From: Bacteroidota bacterium
GTDB lineage: Bacteria > Bacteroidota > Rhodothermia > Balneolales > HLUCCA01
Assembly (NCBI GenBank): GCA_020832235.1
Contig: JAFIEZ010000018.1
Location: 124,001 to 188,000 of the forward strand
Length of the DNA: 64,000 nt
Direction of reading: 5' to 3'
The notes beneath the pieces are model-generated. The model saw only the letters and a program-made list of their open reading frames with translations. It was not told the DNA's origin and did not search any database. Position numbers and translations under genes: made by a program. Each line of letters begins with the position of its first letter. Position 1 is the stretch's first letter. Below, one piece after another: positions 34,901 to 45,400 of the stretch.

Positions 34901-36440
34901 GGTCTTCGGCAGACGAGCGTTATGGGCAGATTTCAACAACAACGGCTGGCCCGACGCCGCCTATGTAAGCAGCACATTCGTTACGATGGCCCTTAATAAT
35001 GAGGATGGTACATTCAGCGATTTTTCCAGTGAAAGTGTGAATGTTCGCGTCAACGATTTCGATGTGATTGATGTGGACAACGATGGTTTTATGGAAATCG
35101 TGATCGCTTCCGGCTCGTTCACCGATGACGACAGCAGTCGGGTGGTCCGCCACCTGGGCGACGGAGTGCTTGAAATCACCGATATTGCACTGCCTCCTGC
35201 TCTTTTAGTAGCCGTAGCCGACCATAACCGAAATGGATGTCAGGACTTGCTGCTCCATGCCATCGACCAGGATGCATCTACAGACCGACTTGCCGTGTAC
35301 GCCAACGATTGTAACGGCAATTTCGAAGAAGTTGCCGTGCTTAGCGAAGAGGGTTTTGTACATTACGCCATCTGGGGAGACATTACAGCCAACGGGTATC
35401 CGGATGTCCTCGCGGTAGTGATTCCCGAGTCAAGCGGATCCCCCATGACCTACGACATCCACGTATATCCGAATCAAGGCAACGGAGAATTCGGTCCTGC
35501 GGTAGTTTTCGATGGATTCGACAGCATTAGGCCTATCCTTGCCGATATCACCGGAAATGGTTATCTGGATATCGTTATCAATGGCGGATTGGAGTCAAAT
35601 CAAGTTCGTGCCAGCGCATTGCTCAACAGCGGCAGTCCTGACGTGGTATTTGAACCTGCTATTGGAATCGGAACATATGCCAATGGGATGATGGCAGCGG
35701 CAGATCTGTTCAACTCCGGGAGAGCCGATATCTTTATCGGAGGAGAAGTTTCATTTGGGTTTAACTCCGCGGTTGGATCTAATCTTTATCGTAATTTCAC
35801 CGCCCCGGTGTACGAATCCTCCGGAGCGCCGGTAAACCTGAATGTTGATATAGGCACGGATGTGACTTTTAGCTGGGCGGCGGGCGACCAGGGAACCACA
35901 CCGGCCGACGGGGTAACCTATAATCTTCGGGTTGGCACGCAGCCCGGCGGAAACGATGTGGTTAGTTCGCTGGCGCTGGAAAACGGTAAACGGCTCGTTG
36001 CCCGTGCCGGTAATGCTGGTTCAGCGACATCCATCACCTTGCGCAACCTCCTTCCGAACACCACCTACTACTGGAGTGTACAAACCATCGACAATCTGTA
36101 TAACGGCTCGGCTTTTGCGGAAGAACAGAGCTTTGTAAGCAGTCCGGTAAGTATAGATGGCGGGATAGAACTTCCTGTGGAAGTAACCTTATCGCAAAAC
36201 TATCCCAATCCGTTTAATCCATCCACCAGCATCCGTTTTGGACTGCCCGTTTCAGACCAGGTGCGGATTTCGGTGTACGATATAACGGGTCGACTCGTGA
36301 GTCAGATTACCGATGCACGATTCGATGCCGGTTATCATGTCGTGAGCTTTGATGGCTCGAGGCTGGCCAGTGGCGTGTATCTGTACCGATTGGAAACCGG
36401 AGGCACCGTACTTACCCAGAAGATGAGCTTGATTAAATAA
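31968..36440 (+). CDS. Giant secreted VCBS/FG-GAP repeat protein with Fn3 domains and C-terminal sorting domain
   Basis: About 1490 residues. The start is set at the ATG at 31968 (or 31977) since the signal peptide SALILVIAFTGKELTAQ follows at once; a GTG at 31926 adds an unlikely leader. Residues ~35-400 are a beta-propeller with FG-GAP-like units (GMVFIYERETDG, RGFGRNLVFHGNTLFVGSS). From ~500 onward repeated Ca-binding VCBS motifs follow (WADLNGNGRLDVVLSG, GDLTNNGHMDIVVGG, VDVNRDGNLELTAR, ADITGNGYLDIVING). Two Fn3 domains lie near ~800-890 and ~1270-1360. The end is a sorting domain with SQNYPNPFNPSTSIRFGLP and GVYLYRLETGG. Likely an extracellular or cell-surface adhesive protein; no enzyme motif was found. 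Confidence 0.87.
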   Translation: MAFMNAYFRFSLASALILVIAFTGKELTAQVAPPFVSSFETNDSFSKQGAQIADTPTRNLLREGSFQNQVGSAHAINGRWIAVGAGNQSPSGTSNRTGMVFIYERETDGTINLRQELAPSDRNNSRGFGRNLVFHGNTLFVGSSSSGDHEAIYIFERNASGNWTEIQKIDKPNESRFSQFGAFIDTDGSFMIAGTLSDGAYLYVRQATGWQLIGQVNVPGFDGTLSPFVAVLNRQVFAVMSETHVHILRFGVDGFTEIQQIPIPAPTVTNLRNLRIVSSGGTFALSNLNDSGTFNSSGAVYFFDRTPAGMWAPTDTLRPENPVNNTTFGTSLQFDGTRVLIGNYGENKAHLFKRGFNRKWSHVTDIAGEMSSNKTLTNNQPSIAIQDNVMLSGLTSSLDGESYIFTIDTDFEPFVYFNDALRGDPVWMPTVKWFRSLPFNTVGMSFAMSGRNDQGVPETRVFTAPNADRSNQFTNSSTLIANLIATQGGLHWVRPERNAEPYFFISGFPEDLEDPSRAAFFNVGSTVTEIPSNLPNIGGTAAWADLNGNGRLDVVLSGLEGSYFENNRTTRIFLNQGSMQFDEVVLPEFETRNAKAILIYDFFNRGKNDILLVGLPGLAGGSENLLIRNLGDGEFEADPDSPLSVVSSNSFMVTAAMGDLTNNGHMDIVVGGWAGNQESPIGIWWNNGDGTFNRSYFWSVGLAANYDAHVEITDVTNNGFPDILFVGDNNTTASSELYLFLNNGERQLQVISPDLPSMRRGGITTGDITLDGKVEFLAFGGDNKGNPVLTSYRNSFAEQVYTRPDALTNVGVTLNENEQLVIRWDPGNDAITPTEGLTYNVRISSSENEADLDDIVESMSFNTGVLRTKGPGNAGARTEFAMPNIEPGSEVFVSVSAVNQHGFASSFTTTRWNSSNRFVALSDTGAPNVSGEFYPAWVDVNRDGNLELTARTTLGGGSTVGIWTVDPVSGAIDLQEDRVFGRRALWADFNNNGWPDAAYVSSTFVTMALNNEDGTFSDFSSESVNVRVNDFDVIDVDNDGFMEIVIASGSFTDDDSSRVVRHLGDGVLEITDIALPPALLVAVADHNRNGCQDLLLHAIDQDASTDRLAVYANDCNGNFEEVAVLSEEGFVHYAIWGDITANGYPDVLAVVIPESSGSPMTYDIHVYPNQGNGEFGPAVVFDGFDSIRPILADITGNGYLDIVINGGLESNQVRASALLNSGSPDVVFEPAIGIGTYANGMMAAADLFNSGRADIFIGGEVSFGFNSAVGSNLYRNFTAPVYESSGAPVNLNVDIGTDVTFSWAAGDQGTTPADGVTYNLRVGTQPGGNDVVSSLALENGKRLVARAGNAGSATSITLRNLLPNTTYYWSVQTIDNLYNGSAFAEEQSFVSSPVSIDGGIELPVEVTLSQNYPNPFNPSTSIRFGLPVSDQVRISVYDITGRLVSQITDARFDAGYHVVSFDGSRLASGVYLYRLETGGTVLTQKMSLIK

Positions 36441-36650
36441 AAACCATATCGTTTCTAAGCATCAGGCATAAGAATCTAAGCAAAGGCATATGGAATCACA
36501 TACCTGATAACACTATTAAGCTCAGTTCATGATTAGTCATAAAGACCCCCTTTAGGAGAATTGTATTTTCACGTCATTGATTGCGTGCGTAAATTAAGCC
36601 TATAGGCAAGTAGGCCGATAATTAATACTACTAAACACGTTGTGTCCATT

Positions 36651-39596
36651 ATGTTTAATCGGCTTTCAATCAAGTATTTCGGCCTATTTTTTACGCTCTG
36701 TTTCCTTGGCCTGATTCACGTTCTGCAGACACCGGTCAGGGCGCAGTCCATTTCCGAACCTGTCCGGTTTTCTCACATCGCGGGATATCATAACGAGCCT
36801 GTAAATCTTCAGCTGTTCCATCCCGATCCCAACGCGATAATCCTGTACACCACCGACGGATCGGAGCCTTCGGCAGCACGCATTGAGGGGGTCGATTTCA
36901 GCTTTAAACGCATCTATCCTCGTGATCCCGGCCAACCGGTGGGTCCTCTGGAATCCCAGCAGATGTTTACGCTCGTTTACAGCGAACCCCTTCTCATTCA
37001 AAACCGCCGTAACGAGCCCGATCGCTACACCCATATAACAACGCAACCCCGGGCAACTCCCTTTTCATTGAGTGCTCCTCAGCCAAAAGCAACCGTGATT
37101 CGGGCCCGAGCCTTCATCCCGCCCGATCGCTACAGCGAAACCGTTACCCGGTCATACTTCGTGCAGACCGAACCCCATCAGCTTCCGGTTATTTCTATCA
37201 ACGTTGATCCCCAGTTGTTTTTCGAGTACGAAAACGGCATTTACGTGCCCGGGGCCGACTTTGATAATTGGAGAATTGCCAATCCAAACGCTCCTTATAA
37301 CGACGGAAGACCCGGTAATTACAGCGCCCGCGGAGAAGAAACCGAGCACCCCTCCTCTTTTGAGTTTTTTGAAAACGACGGCCAACTTGTAGTAAGTCAG
37401 ACCGTGGGACTTCGCCTGCATGGCGCCTGGAGCAGATCATTCCCCATGAAATCGCTTCGGGTGTATGCACGCTCCGATTACGGGGTATCCCGCTTGAACC
37501 ACGCCTTCTTCCCTGATTATCCGCACCAACGCTTTAATCGACTCATACTCCGGCACTCCGGTCAGGACTATTACGCAACGATGTTTCGTGATGCGGCCAT
37601 ACAGGCTATGGTATCGCACCTGAATATTGAAACGCAGGCGTACAGACCAACGGTACACTACTTGAACGGCGAGTTTTGGGGCATCATCAACATTCGCGAG
37701 CGGTACGACCGCCACTACCTGGAACGTATCTACGGCGTAGATCCCGATAATCTTGACATCCTTACATTTCGTTCGGTGGTAAAAGAAGGTGACAATGTTC
37801 ACTATAATGCCATGCTCAGCTACGTGCGGAATACCGATACCTCCAGCGAGGCATTTCTGCAGGAAATGGCCACCCGAATGGACGTCGATAACTTTATCGA
37901 TTACAATATTGCCAATATTTTTGCGAACAACACCGATTGGCCCGGTAATAACATAGACTATTGGCGACTACGAACCGACGGCTATCGGCCGGATGCCCCC
38001 CCGGGTCATGATGGTCGCTGGCGATGGATGCTGTACGACACCGATTTTGGATTTAATCGATATGGTGTGCACCAGGTGCTGAACAACACCCTCGCCATGG
38101 CCACGGAAGCTGGTTTCAACGACTGGCCCAATCCCGACTGGTCTACATTTCTGTTTCGCACGATGCTTGAAAACCCGGGTTTTCGCGATGCGTTCATCCT
38201 TCGCTTTACAGATCTGCTGAATACAGCCTTTCTGCCCGAGCGCACGCGGTCGATCATCCTTGGGATGCGTGCCGCTATTGAACCTGAAATCAATACCCAC
38301 CTGTCACGCTGGCAGACGCATAACCGATTTAGCTGGGAGGAGCATATTGACAGGATGCTGTTTTTTGCCGACGAGCGACCATCGATTCAGCTGGAGCACA
38401 TCCGCGGACATTTTGAACTGGGAGACCCGATTGCCGTACGGCTGGATGTTGACCGTAGGGACGGACACGATGAACAGTATGGTACAATACAGTCCACAAA
38501 CAAAATTAATGGCGGATATATCCGAGTCAATTCCATCGACATCCACCCGAATACCCCAGGCGTTGATGCAGCTCCCTACCCCTGGTCGGGATCTTATTTC
38601 CCGGACGTTCCCTTACAGATTGAAGCCATAGCCCTGCCCGGATATCGGTTTGCCGGCTGGGCGGGAGCATCGGCGAGCGTCTCAACCACACTGGAAATCA
38701 CTCCAGATAGCGATTTCAGTCTAACTGCGGCCTTTGAACCGTTAACGGATGCAGCCACCGATGAAATGGTACTTCATGGATGGAATTTCAATGCACTTGA
38801 AAGTGGTGTACTTGAAACGGTACCCTCGGATTTCGGCTGGTTCAGCGATGGGGTGATTACCTACGAAGGGTCGGGAGCAGGTTATCTGGACAGGGTTTCG
38901 CCGGGAACCATACGGATGGCTGCTGATGAGGAAACACCTGCCGGTTACGCTCTGCGCGTTCGAAATCCATCGGATGAACGGTTCCTGCATATTTCTATAA
39001 GTGCGCAGGGGTTCTCTTCACTCCGCCTGCAATACGCGGTGAGTCGAACCACCAACGGGGCGCAGTGGCACCAGGTCTGGTATCGTGGGGAGCCTGGTGA
39101 GGTATGGGTTGCTGCCGAAGATCCCATCGTGGTTCCCTTCATTGAAGATGTGTATCAGCCCGTAGAAATTTCATTGTCAGACGAGGTAGCGGCGGACAGG
39201 TCTTCTCTTGAAATCAAGATTGCATTCGGTGGGAGCAATAGTCCGGGCAGCAGTGGCAATAATCGTTTTGACAATTTGTGGGTTTCGGGGCATCGCATAG
39301 CACCCGTTTCGGCTACGGTTTCCGAACAGCCGCTGGCAATGGAGCTGCATCAAAATTATCCCAATCCTTTTAACGCATCTACTCGTATTGCTTACCAGCT
39401 GAACCGGGGCGGGATGGTAACACTGGAGCTTTTCGATGCGCTGGGCCGTTCTGTGGATGTCATTCAACGTGGCTGGCAACCAGCAGGGCGACATCAGCTC
39501 GACTATAACGCTGCCGGATTGTCGAGCGGCGTGTATGTTTACCGCCTTATCACCGCAGACGGCACACTCACCCGCAAGATGCTGCTGGTGAAGTGA
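36651..39596 (+). CDS. Secreted CotH-kinase-family protein with C-terminal sorting domain
   Basis: About 981 residues with a signal peptide ending TPVRAQS. Residues ~30-165 contain a chitobiase-like sheet (ILYTTDGSEPS). Residues ~220-560 are a CotH domain: LRLHGAWSRSFPMKSLRVYAR, RLILRHSGQDYY, MFRDAAIQAM, GIINIRERYDRHYL and the catalytic-type NNTDWPGNNIDYWR and WRWMLYDTDFGF. CotH proteins are atypical secreted protein kinases in bacteria and spore coats. An FIVE-like/Listeria-type sheet (YRFAGWAGAS) follows, then a beta-sandwich, and HQNYPNPFNASTRIAYQL with GVYVYRLITADG as sorting domain. The ATG at 36651 is preferred to the upstream GTG at 36642. It follows the VCBS protein by 210 bp in the same direction. 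Confidence 0.87.
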   Translation: MFNRLSIKYFGLFFTLCFLGLIHVLQTPVRAQSISEPVRFSHIAGYHNEPVNLQLFHPDPNAIILYTTDGSEPSAARIEGVDFSFKRIYPRDPGQPVGPLESQQMFTLVYSEPLLIQNRRNEPDRYTHITTQPRATPFSLSAPQPKATVIRARAFIPPDRYSETVTRSYFVQTEPHQLPVISINVDPQLFFEYENGIYVPGADFDNWRIANPNAPYNDGRPGNYSARGEETEHPSSFEFFENDGQLVVSQTVGLRLHGAWSRSFPMKSLRVYARSDYGVSRLNHAFFPDYPHQRFNRLILRHSGQDYYATMFRDAAIQAMVSHLNIETQAYRPTVHYLNGEFWGIINIRERYDRHYLERIYGVDPDNLDILTFRSVVKEGDNVHYNAMLSYVRNTDTSSEAFLQEMATRMDVDNFIDYNIANIFANNTDWPGNNIDYWRLRTDGYRPDAPPGHDGRWRWMLYDTDFGFNRYGVHQVLNNTLAMATEAGFNDWPNPDWSTFLFRTMLENPGFRDAFILRFTDLLNTAFLPERTRSIILGMRAAIEPEINTHLSRWQTHNRFSWEEHIDRMLFFADERPSIQLEHIRGHFELGDPIAVRLDVDRRDGHDEQYGTIQSTNKINGGYIRVNSIDIHPNTPGVDAAPYPWSGSYFPDVPLQIEAIALPGYRFAGWAGASASVSTTLEITPDSDFSLTAAFEPLTDAATDEMVLHGWNFNALESGVLETVPSDFGWFSDGVITYEGSGAGYLDRVSPGTIRMAADEETPAGYALRVRNPSDERFLHISISAQGFSSLRLQYAVSRTTNGAQWHQVWYRGEPGEVWVAAEDPIVVPFIEDVYQPVEISLSDEVAADRSSLEIKIAFGGSNSPGSSGNNRFDNLWVSGHRIAPVSATVSEQPLAMELHQNYPNPFNASTRIAYQLNRGGMVTLELFDALGRSVDVIQRGWQPAGRHQLDYNAAGLSSGVYVYRLITADGTLTRKMLLVK

Positions 39597-39636
39597 TTCG
39601 GGGAATCTGCGTTACCGCTAATACCTTTTTACTGAC

Positions 39637-41319
39637 CTAATTCGGATAATAATGCATGAGCTTTTCGAAGGCCAGGGTATCTACGCGAATGGCAGCTTGC
39701 TGGCGGAGTTCTCGTAACAGCACAAACTCATTATAAGATGGCTGCAATAGCTCTTTTACTTCTTCGCGACGGGACTCTAACGTATGATAAGTCAGCTCAC
39801 GGCCAAGCACTTTGATGACGTACCAGTCGGTGCCGGGACTCACAACAAAGGGCATATCTTTAATCGCCCGAAGCACATGCACAGACAGTTGTGGATGTGC
39901 TTCGTGTACATCTACGTTCTCCATAAACCGGGCCCCGGGAACAGATACGATAGAGGCAGGATCCTCTGTAATACTGTCTCTCACAGCCATGGCTTCCTGA
40001 TTTGATGCGGTGGGAATCACCCAATATGTAGCTGTACTTTCTTTCAAGGTGGCCATACCAAACACATCAAATGCTGTTGACAAATCTTCTTCGGTTACAG
40101 GTTTCGCAGGCTCAAACTGCAACATCTGCTGCACACGGGATGCCTGGAAAAATCGGGATGCAGCATTGGCATTGAAATCCACAAACGGATTTCTGTCGTA
40201 CCCTTTGGCAACCGATTGTTTAGCAAATACATCCCACATCAGCGCACGGCCAACAGAAGCATCAAAGCGGAACATTACCTCCTGATAGGGCAATGTATCT
40301 ATCCAAAGAAGATAATCTTTTAATCGGAAGGCCTGCGTTTCATCGCCTACCGTGTAGGTTACCAGCGGCATCATAGGATCGAGGGTGTGTATGCCCACAA
40401 GCTGGTCTTCGCGGATGACCGGTTGGGGCAAAAACATCTGTTCCTGCTGGTCGGGCATGTTTCGACGAATAACCTGTTGTACCTGATCGAGATTTTCAAG
40501 GTTGGGCTGCGGATTCAACCCAGACATATATTCGCGGATGAACTGATCTGCCCCAATGGCGTAGTTACGCTGATATAAAAAGTACCGGGTTTTCTCGCGC
40601 TGATTGATGTAGGCTGTTTCGGTTACGATAGGATTAAAGTTCCAGTTATCAACGCGGATTATCACAAAGCCCTGACGTGTTCGAACGGGTTTGGAATACT
40701 CCCCGGCGTTTAACGTATAGGCTGTTTCAGCGAATACATCGTCGACGCCGAAGTAACTGATTTCACCGAGATACCCGGCGAGGCTGTCGTAGCTTACAGT
40801 GCGGTATAGTTCATTAGCCAGATCTACAAAGTCTTCACCAGCTTCCAGTCTTTCGTAGTAACGATGTGCCTTGGCCTCATCCAGAAAAAAGAGCTGCCGC
40901 ACATAGGGATTCTGCTTAGTGCGATAGAATGCAAGCCGGGTTTCTGCGTCTTCCGGCATGGGAAGACCTTCCAGAAATTCATTCTTGAGGAACTGGTTGC
41001 GCAAGGTACGCATACGTGTTCGATGGCGGTAGTCTTCAAGAATCTCGTCGTTAAGTCCTCTTCGCTCTGCCTCTTCGTAAAGCAGATACATATCGATAAT
41101 GGTGTTCAGGTGATAATATCGCTGTCGTGGGGTATCTGAAAAACCCGTCCTGGACAAAAAATTAGCGTAGGTTTCTTCGAAAAGCTCTTCATAAACCGGC
41201 TCTCCGTTAACGGTTGCCAGCCGTAGTCCGGGATCATACGTTAACGCAGGATCGGCCTCACGGCCGCATCCCACAACCAAAATCACACCGATAAGAGTGG
41301 CAAAAACGTATCGTTTCAT
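39637..41319 (-). CDS. Parvulin-type peptidyl-prolyl isomerase lipoprotein (SurA/PrsA-like)
   Basis: A 560-residue lipoprotein (lipobox VVGC, Cys18). Residues ~35-125 form a SurA-type N-terminal helical region (VNGEPVYEELFEETYANFL). Residues ~135-235 are a parvulin rotamase domain with VRQLFFLDEAKAHRYYERLEAGEDF, LGEISYFGVDDVFAETAYTLNAGEYSKPVRTRQGFVIIRVDNW given here as pattern only. The rest (~240-560) is helical with no clear second rotamase domain. Such proteins help fold outer-membrane and secreted proteins in the periplasm. Its ATG overlaps the stop of the PorV-like gene by one base (TAATG): it is the last gene of a four-gene operon and probably serves its products. Confidence 0.83.
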   Translation of the reverse strand: MKRYVFATLIGVILVVGCGREADPALTYDPGLRLATVNGEPVYEELFEETYANFLSRTGFSDTPRQRYYHLNTIIDMYLLYEEAERRGLNDEILEDYRHRTRMRTLRNQFLKNEFLEGLPMPEDAETRLAFYRTKQNPYVRQLFFLDEAKAHRYYERLEAGEDFVDLANELYRTVSYDSLAGYLGEISYFGVDDVFAETAYTLNAGEYSKPVRTRQGFVIIRVDNWNFNPIVTETAYINQREKTRYFLYQRNYAIGADQFIREYMSGLNPQPNLENLDQVQQVIRRNMPDQQEQMFLPQPVIREDQLVGIHTLDPMMPLVTYTVGDETQAFRLKDYLLWIDTLPYQEVMFRFDASVGRALMWDVFAKQSVAKGYDRNPFVDFNANAASRFFQASRVQQMLQFEPAKPVTEEDLSTAFDVFGMATLKESTATYWVIPTASNQEAMAVRDSITEDPASIVSVPGARFMENVDVHEAHPQLSVHVLRAIKDMPFVVSPGTDWYVIKVLGRELTYHTLESRREEVKELLQPSYNEFVLLRELRQQAAIRVDTLAFEKLMHYYPN

Positions 41320-42395
41320 TAAAAATAAAATCTCAGATCAATCATCGAGGTGTCCCCTAAATTCTCAAAGGGAATATACGCAAAGTCTACCGCGAAACGC
41401 ATCCGGTTCACTCGGGTCTGCAAACCGATACCGAAAGTCCAGTGACTGTCTACCTGATTAAAGGCAAAATCGCGGTCGAGCGGGAAGTCTTTATAGCCAA
41501 TTCTTGGTATTACCCGTGTTGTTCGTGTTTTGAGTACGAGCTGACTGCCAAGATCGGCATTCAGATACTGATCGTTGGTCTGATCAGATTCGGCCATGAC
41601 GTACCAGTCAACATACTCACTGACAATAAGTGGCCATAACACACCAAATTTGAACTGTACAGGAATATTCCATTCATCCAGTGTGTAACGCGCTGTAACG
41701 TTATCATTTGCTCCTCTGATATCACGGAAAGGGGCATGCACAAACTGGGTATTAATGCCATCCATCTGCATTTTCCCGCCAAAGTTGGTCAATGAAGCGC
41801 CAATGCGGATGCCGTTCATGTAGGGCGTCACCAAAGTAAAGCCAATATCTACGGCAACGGTGCTGGCACGCATATCGTAGATGGACTGTTGAACATATTT
41901 AACGGTTCCTCCGAGGTGGAAGGAATCGGTTAGCCTGGATGCAAAGCTGATACCGGTTGATAGGTCATAGGCGCCGAATGTAAGACCATTACCTTCGGGT
42001 TGCTCTACAGTTCGGATGTCCATTCTGCCGTAATCCAGAAAAATAGCATGCAGTCCGAGTACCATGTCTCTGGAACTACTCACCGGTATGGTCATTGCGA
42101 GGGCATTATAGTTGATTCCTGCAAGCCACGATTTGTTGCTGAAAACAATTCCCCCCAAAGGATCATCATCTTCAAACCGAACTGAAATACCGGCAGGGTT
42201 CCAGAACAGAGCATCCGGACCGGTGGCTATGGCCGTGTATGCGTGGCCAACGCCATTGGCTCTGGCCCCGGTGCCCATAGTTAAGAAAGGAGCAGCCGTT
42301 GTACCAACTTTACTTTGAGCGGATACCTCCTGTGTTACAAACAGAAGTGATAACAGGCCAAATAGTGCGATAGATGTGTTAAGTCGTAAGTTCAT
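41319..42395 (-). CDS. PorV/PorQ-family outer-membrane beta-barrel protein
   Basis: A 358-residue outer-membrane protein with signal peptide ending EVSAQ. The first mature stretch, GTTAAPFLTMGTGARANGVGHAYTAIATGPDALFWNPAGIS, shown here as a pattern of GARAxGxGxAYxA and NPAG, is diagnostic of the FadL-like PorV family. The C-terminus ends in alternating strands with terminal Phe (SMIDLRFYF). PorV carries type IX-secreted proteins to the attachment complex; this copy lies next to a secreted protein and a TonB receptor and may serve only them. Five bases separate it from the 1131-residue protein gene. Confidence 0.83.
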   Translation of the reverse strand: MNLRLNTSIALFGLLSLLFVTQEVSAQSKVGTTAAPFLTMGTGARANGVGHAYTAIATGPDALFWNPAGISVRFEDDDPLGGIVFSNKSWLAGINYNALAMTIPVSSSRDMVLGLHAIFLDYGRMDIRTVEQPEGNGLTFGAYDLSTGISFASRLTDSFHLGGTVKYVQQSIYDMRASTVAVDIGFTLVTPYMNGIRIGASLTNFGGKMQMDGINTQFVHAPFRDIRGANDNVTARYTLDEWNIPVQFKFGVLWPLIVSEYVDWYVMAESDQTNDQYLNADLGSQLVLKTRTTRVIPRIGYKDFPLDRDFAFNQVDSHWTFGIGLQTRVNRMRFAVDFAYIPFENLGDTSMIDLRFYF

Positions 42396-42400
42396 GGCGT

Positions 42401-45400
42401 TTATTTTATCAATGCAAATTTACCTGTTTTACTTCCTATGCCCGGGGCGTCAACATGAAATATGTACACACCGTAGGCCACATCCTGGAAATCCCTGGTT
42501 TTTAAGTCCCAGTATTCCATCCCGTCATCAATGGCTGCATCCCTGTTTATTGTCTGAATAAGTTCACCACGAACATTATAGATTCGGATTGTACATTGAG
42601 CAGGCAGATTGATGAATGCGATTCTCCGTTCACTTCGACCTACCGATGATGTTCGGAGTTCATAGGCGCTGGAGGCCAGATATGGATTCGGAACCACCGC
42701 AATGCGATCGAGTTGTTCTTTAGCCTGATCGGCATCAAAAGAGGCATCACTGAGGGTAAATTGGAAGAAGTCGCCCGTCGCGAACGGTTTCTTATTCGCG
42801 ATTCGAATAACTTCGTCGTTACCGGGTGCTAGGCTCTGCGCACCCTGAGGTACGCTGAAATTGATACGGTGTCTGAATCGGAACACCCCTACCCGCTCGA
42901 CAATGATGAGTTCGTCTTCCACATCAAATGTCCCGTTACCATTTCGATCTACAATGAGCAGATCGGCCTGCTGCCCGGTTTGCAGGTTCACCGCAATAAC
43001 ATTCAGGGAATCGCGCAGATAGTTGATTGCCTGAAAACGTGGCGGAAGATATACGTTTTCGTCAAACCATCGCAGTTCGTAGTCCGCCGCTATATATTCG
43101 CCATCTGGGGTTCGATCGGGTTCAATACTGACCGTCCAGTTGGTTCGGCTTCCTTCCAGTTCCAGCGGATTCATACTGAACAGTTCATTCTCGGTCATAT
43201 AGTTATCTACCCATCCCGAACGATCCGTAAAAGGCTCTATAATGTTGTCATTGCTCAGCCGAACAAAGAAACCTTCCACATACGGAGAGGATCCGCCGAC
43301 ATCCCGATCGAAGATGACTTCATTATCATTGGCTCGTATAAGGCGATACCGTGAGGTGACATATTCTGTAGCTGAAATGGTTTCGGACTCAAATTCCAGG
43401 CGATAAACCGCATCGAAGTTGGCTTCCGCATTATTAACCACTTCAACCTCTATGCTTCCGGTACCCATACCACCGGTTACTCTCGAGAGGTCTTCATTCG
43501 CCCCACCGGGTGAAAATCCTGCAGCACGTGGCCGAGGTACAACTACGGCGGCGTTATCGGATACACCACGGATGTTTGCGAAGGCATCTACCGAGAAGTT
43601 GAACGTATTTTCCTGAGGATCAATTTCGAGTACACCGGTATCAGACCATACGCCCCTGTCATAAGCCACCAGCGCGTAGTAGTAGCGCACGCCGTTGGTC
43701 ACGTTTTCATCAACGTAATAGAATTGAAGACCGGTATTGTCGCCCAAATGGTATGATGCCGTGCCTCCCATCACGGATACTGGACCGAAATACTCATTTA
43801 TAAGATCCCACTGAGCGATGGGACGATAGAAAGTCGGAACACCATCCACGTTGGTAATTACGCGGGCATCAGATAGCAATGGGTCGGTGCCCTTATACAA
43901 ACGATAGCCTTCAAAATCGAATTCCTGCGTAAAGCGATCGAAGCTTCGTACAGAAAGTGTATCCCATGCCAGCACTACGCGACCGTCACCGGGTATAGCG
44001 GTAAGCGTTGGCGGAATCGGAGGTTGAGCAAAGCGATAGTTGGCATCGTATATATTCTGAACCGTTGCACGGTTTCTGTAGAAATCGTTTCTGTCTGAAC
44101 CAAATAACCAACCCAGCGAAAAGAAATCGGTTCGGCCAGGTGGCAAAGTAACCGGACCTGACATGAACAACAGATACGGTTCAATATCAAATACTTCGAA
44201 GGCGTCGGGCATAGTTCCCAGGGGAAACTCACTGTCTGCAATTCGCTGCCACAGCCAGGCATCGTTTCTCAGGTTATCGCCGCTTTGGTAGATACGACGG
44301 TCGTCAAGACTGAACCCACGCAGACCAATCTGATCGGATTCACGTACGTCAAGAGCATCAAAATTAGGCTCACCAGGGGTGGGTATACCATCGGCTTCCC
44401 CAGTGTCGGGACCGGTATAGCCCGGATCAAAAGGTCCCAGGCCGTCTCTGCCAAGATCGTCATTCAAGGGCTCTCCTTCATCCCACACACCGTTTTCGTT
44501 GAGATCTGTGAACCCGACCCAGTTCAGGTTTTCATCGCCTGTCCACCATCGGCCGGCTATGTAGGCCGGACGCTCTTCAAGGGGACCGTACCCTTGAAAT
44601 ATGGTAGTATTTTCAAAAATAGCCATGTTGTAGTTTGCCTCAACATAGGCACGAATATTCTCACGGCCTTCAATAAGCATTCCAGGTCCTGAATCACGAC
44701 GCTCATCGGTAATTCCGTCTTCGTCGTTGTCGTTTCCGTCAAAAGGGTTCGCAGGAGATTCCAAAAAGGCAAACCCGACATAGCCAAGTGGGTACAGTCT
44801 TCCGGAAAAGTCACGACCGATACCATCTGCATCCCAACCGAAAGCCAGGTTAAACTGAGGGTCGAACGCTCCAATTCCCCGGTCTTCCTGTCCACTTATA
44901 CCGGTGAGTCCATAATCTACAACTTTATAGAAATACAGGCCTTCATCTGGCTTAGTACCATGGTTATAATCACCGGAATTGGTGATTTCATAGAGCATAA
45001 ACATGTTGTCTTCTGCCAAAACATTAGCCCATTGTAAATACCGAACGGCAACGGTGAGGCCAAGACCACCCATGGTTGAATCTCTAGAGTTCGGGTAAAA
45101 TACGCCGTGCGGACTAAAAAGCTGTCCCTGAGCATTGATGGTATACTCATGGTCACCAAAATCGTCAATTACGTAATACGTTTCGAGGTCAGCTTGCAAC
45201 ACGCCTTTCCCAAAATACCCATTCCATTGACCAGGCCAACCCGGATCATCGGGATTATCAAGGCGGTCGGGCCAGTATTCAGGCCATGAGCTTGGGTCGT
45301 TACTCATTGCCGGAACAGGATTTCTGGTTCGGGTAATGGGATCAATACGGCGCTCATTATGGAAGCCCGGTTTTGGCAACCATCCCCAGATAGGTCCAAG

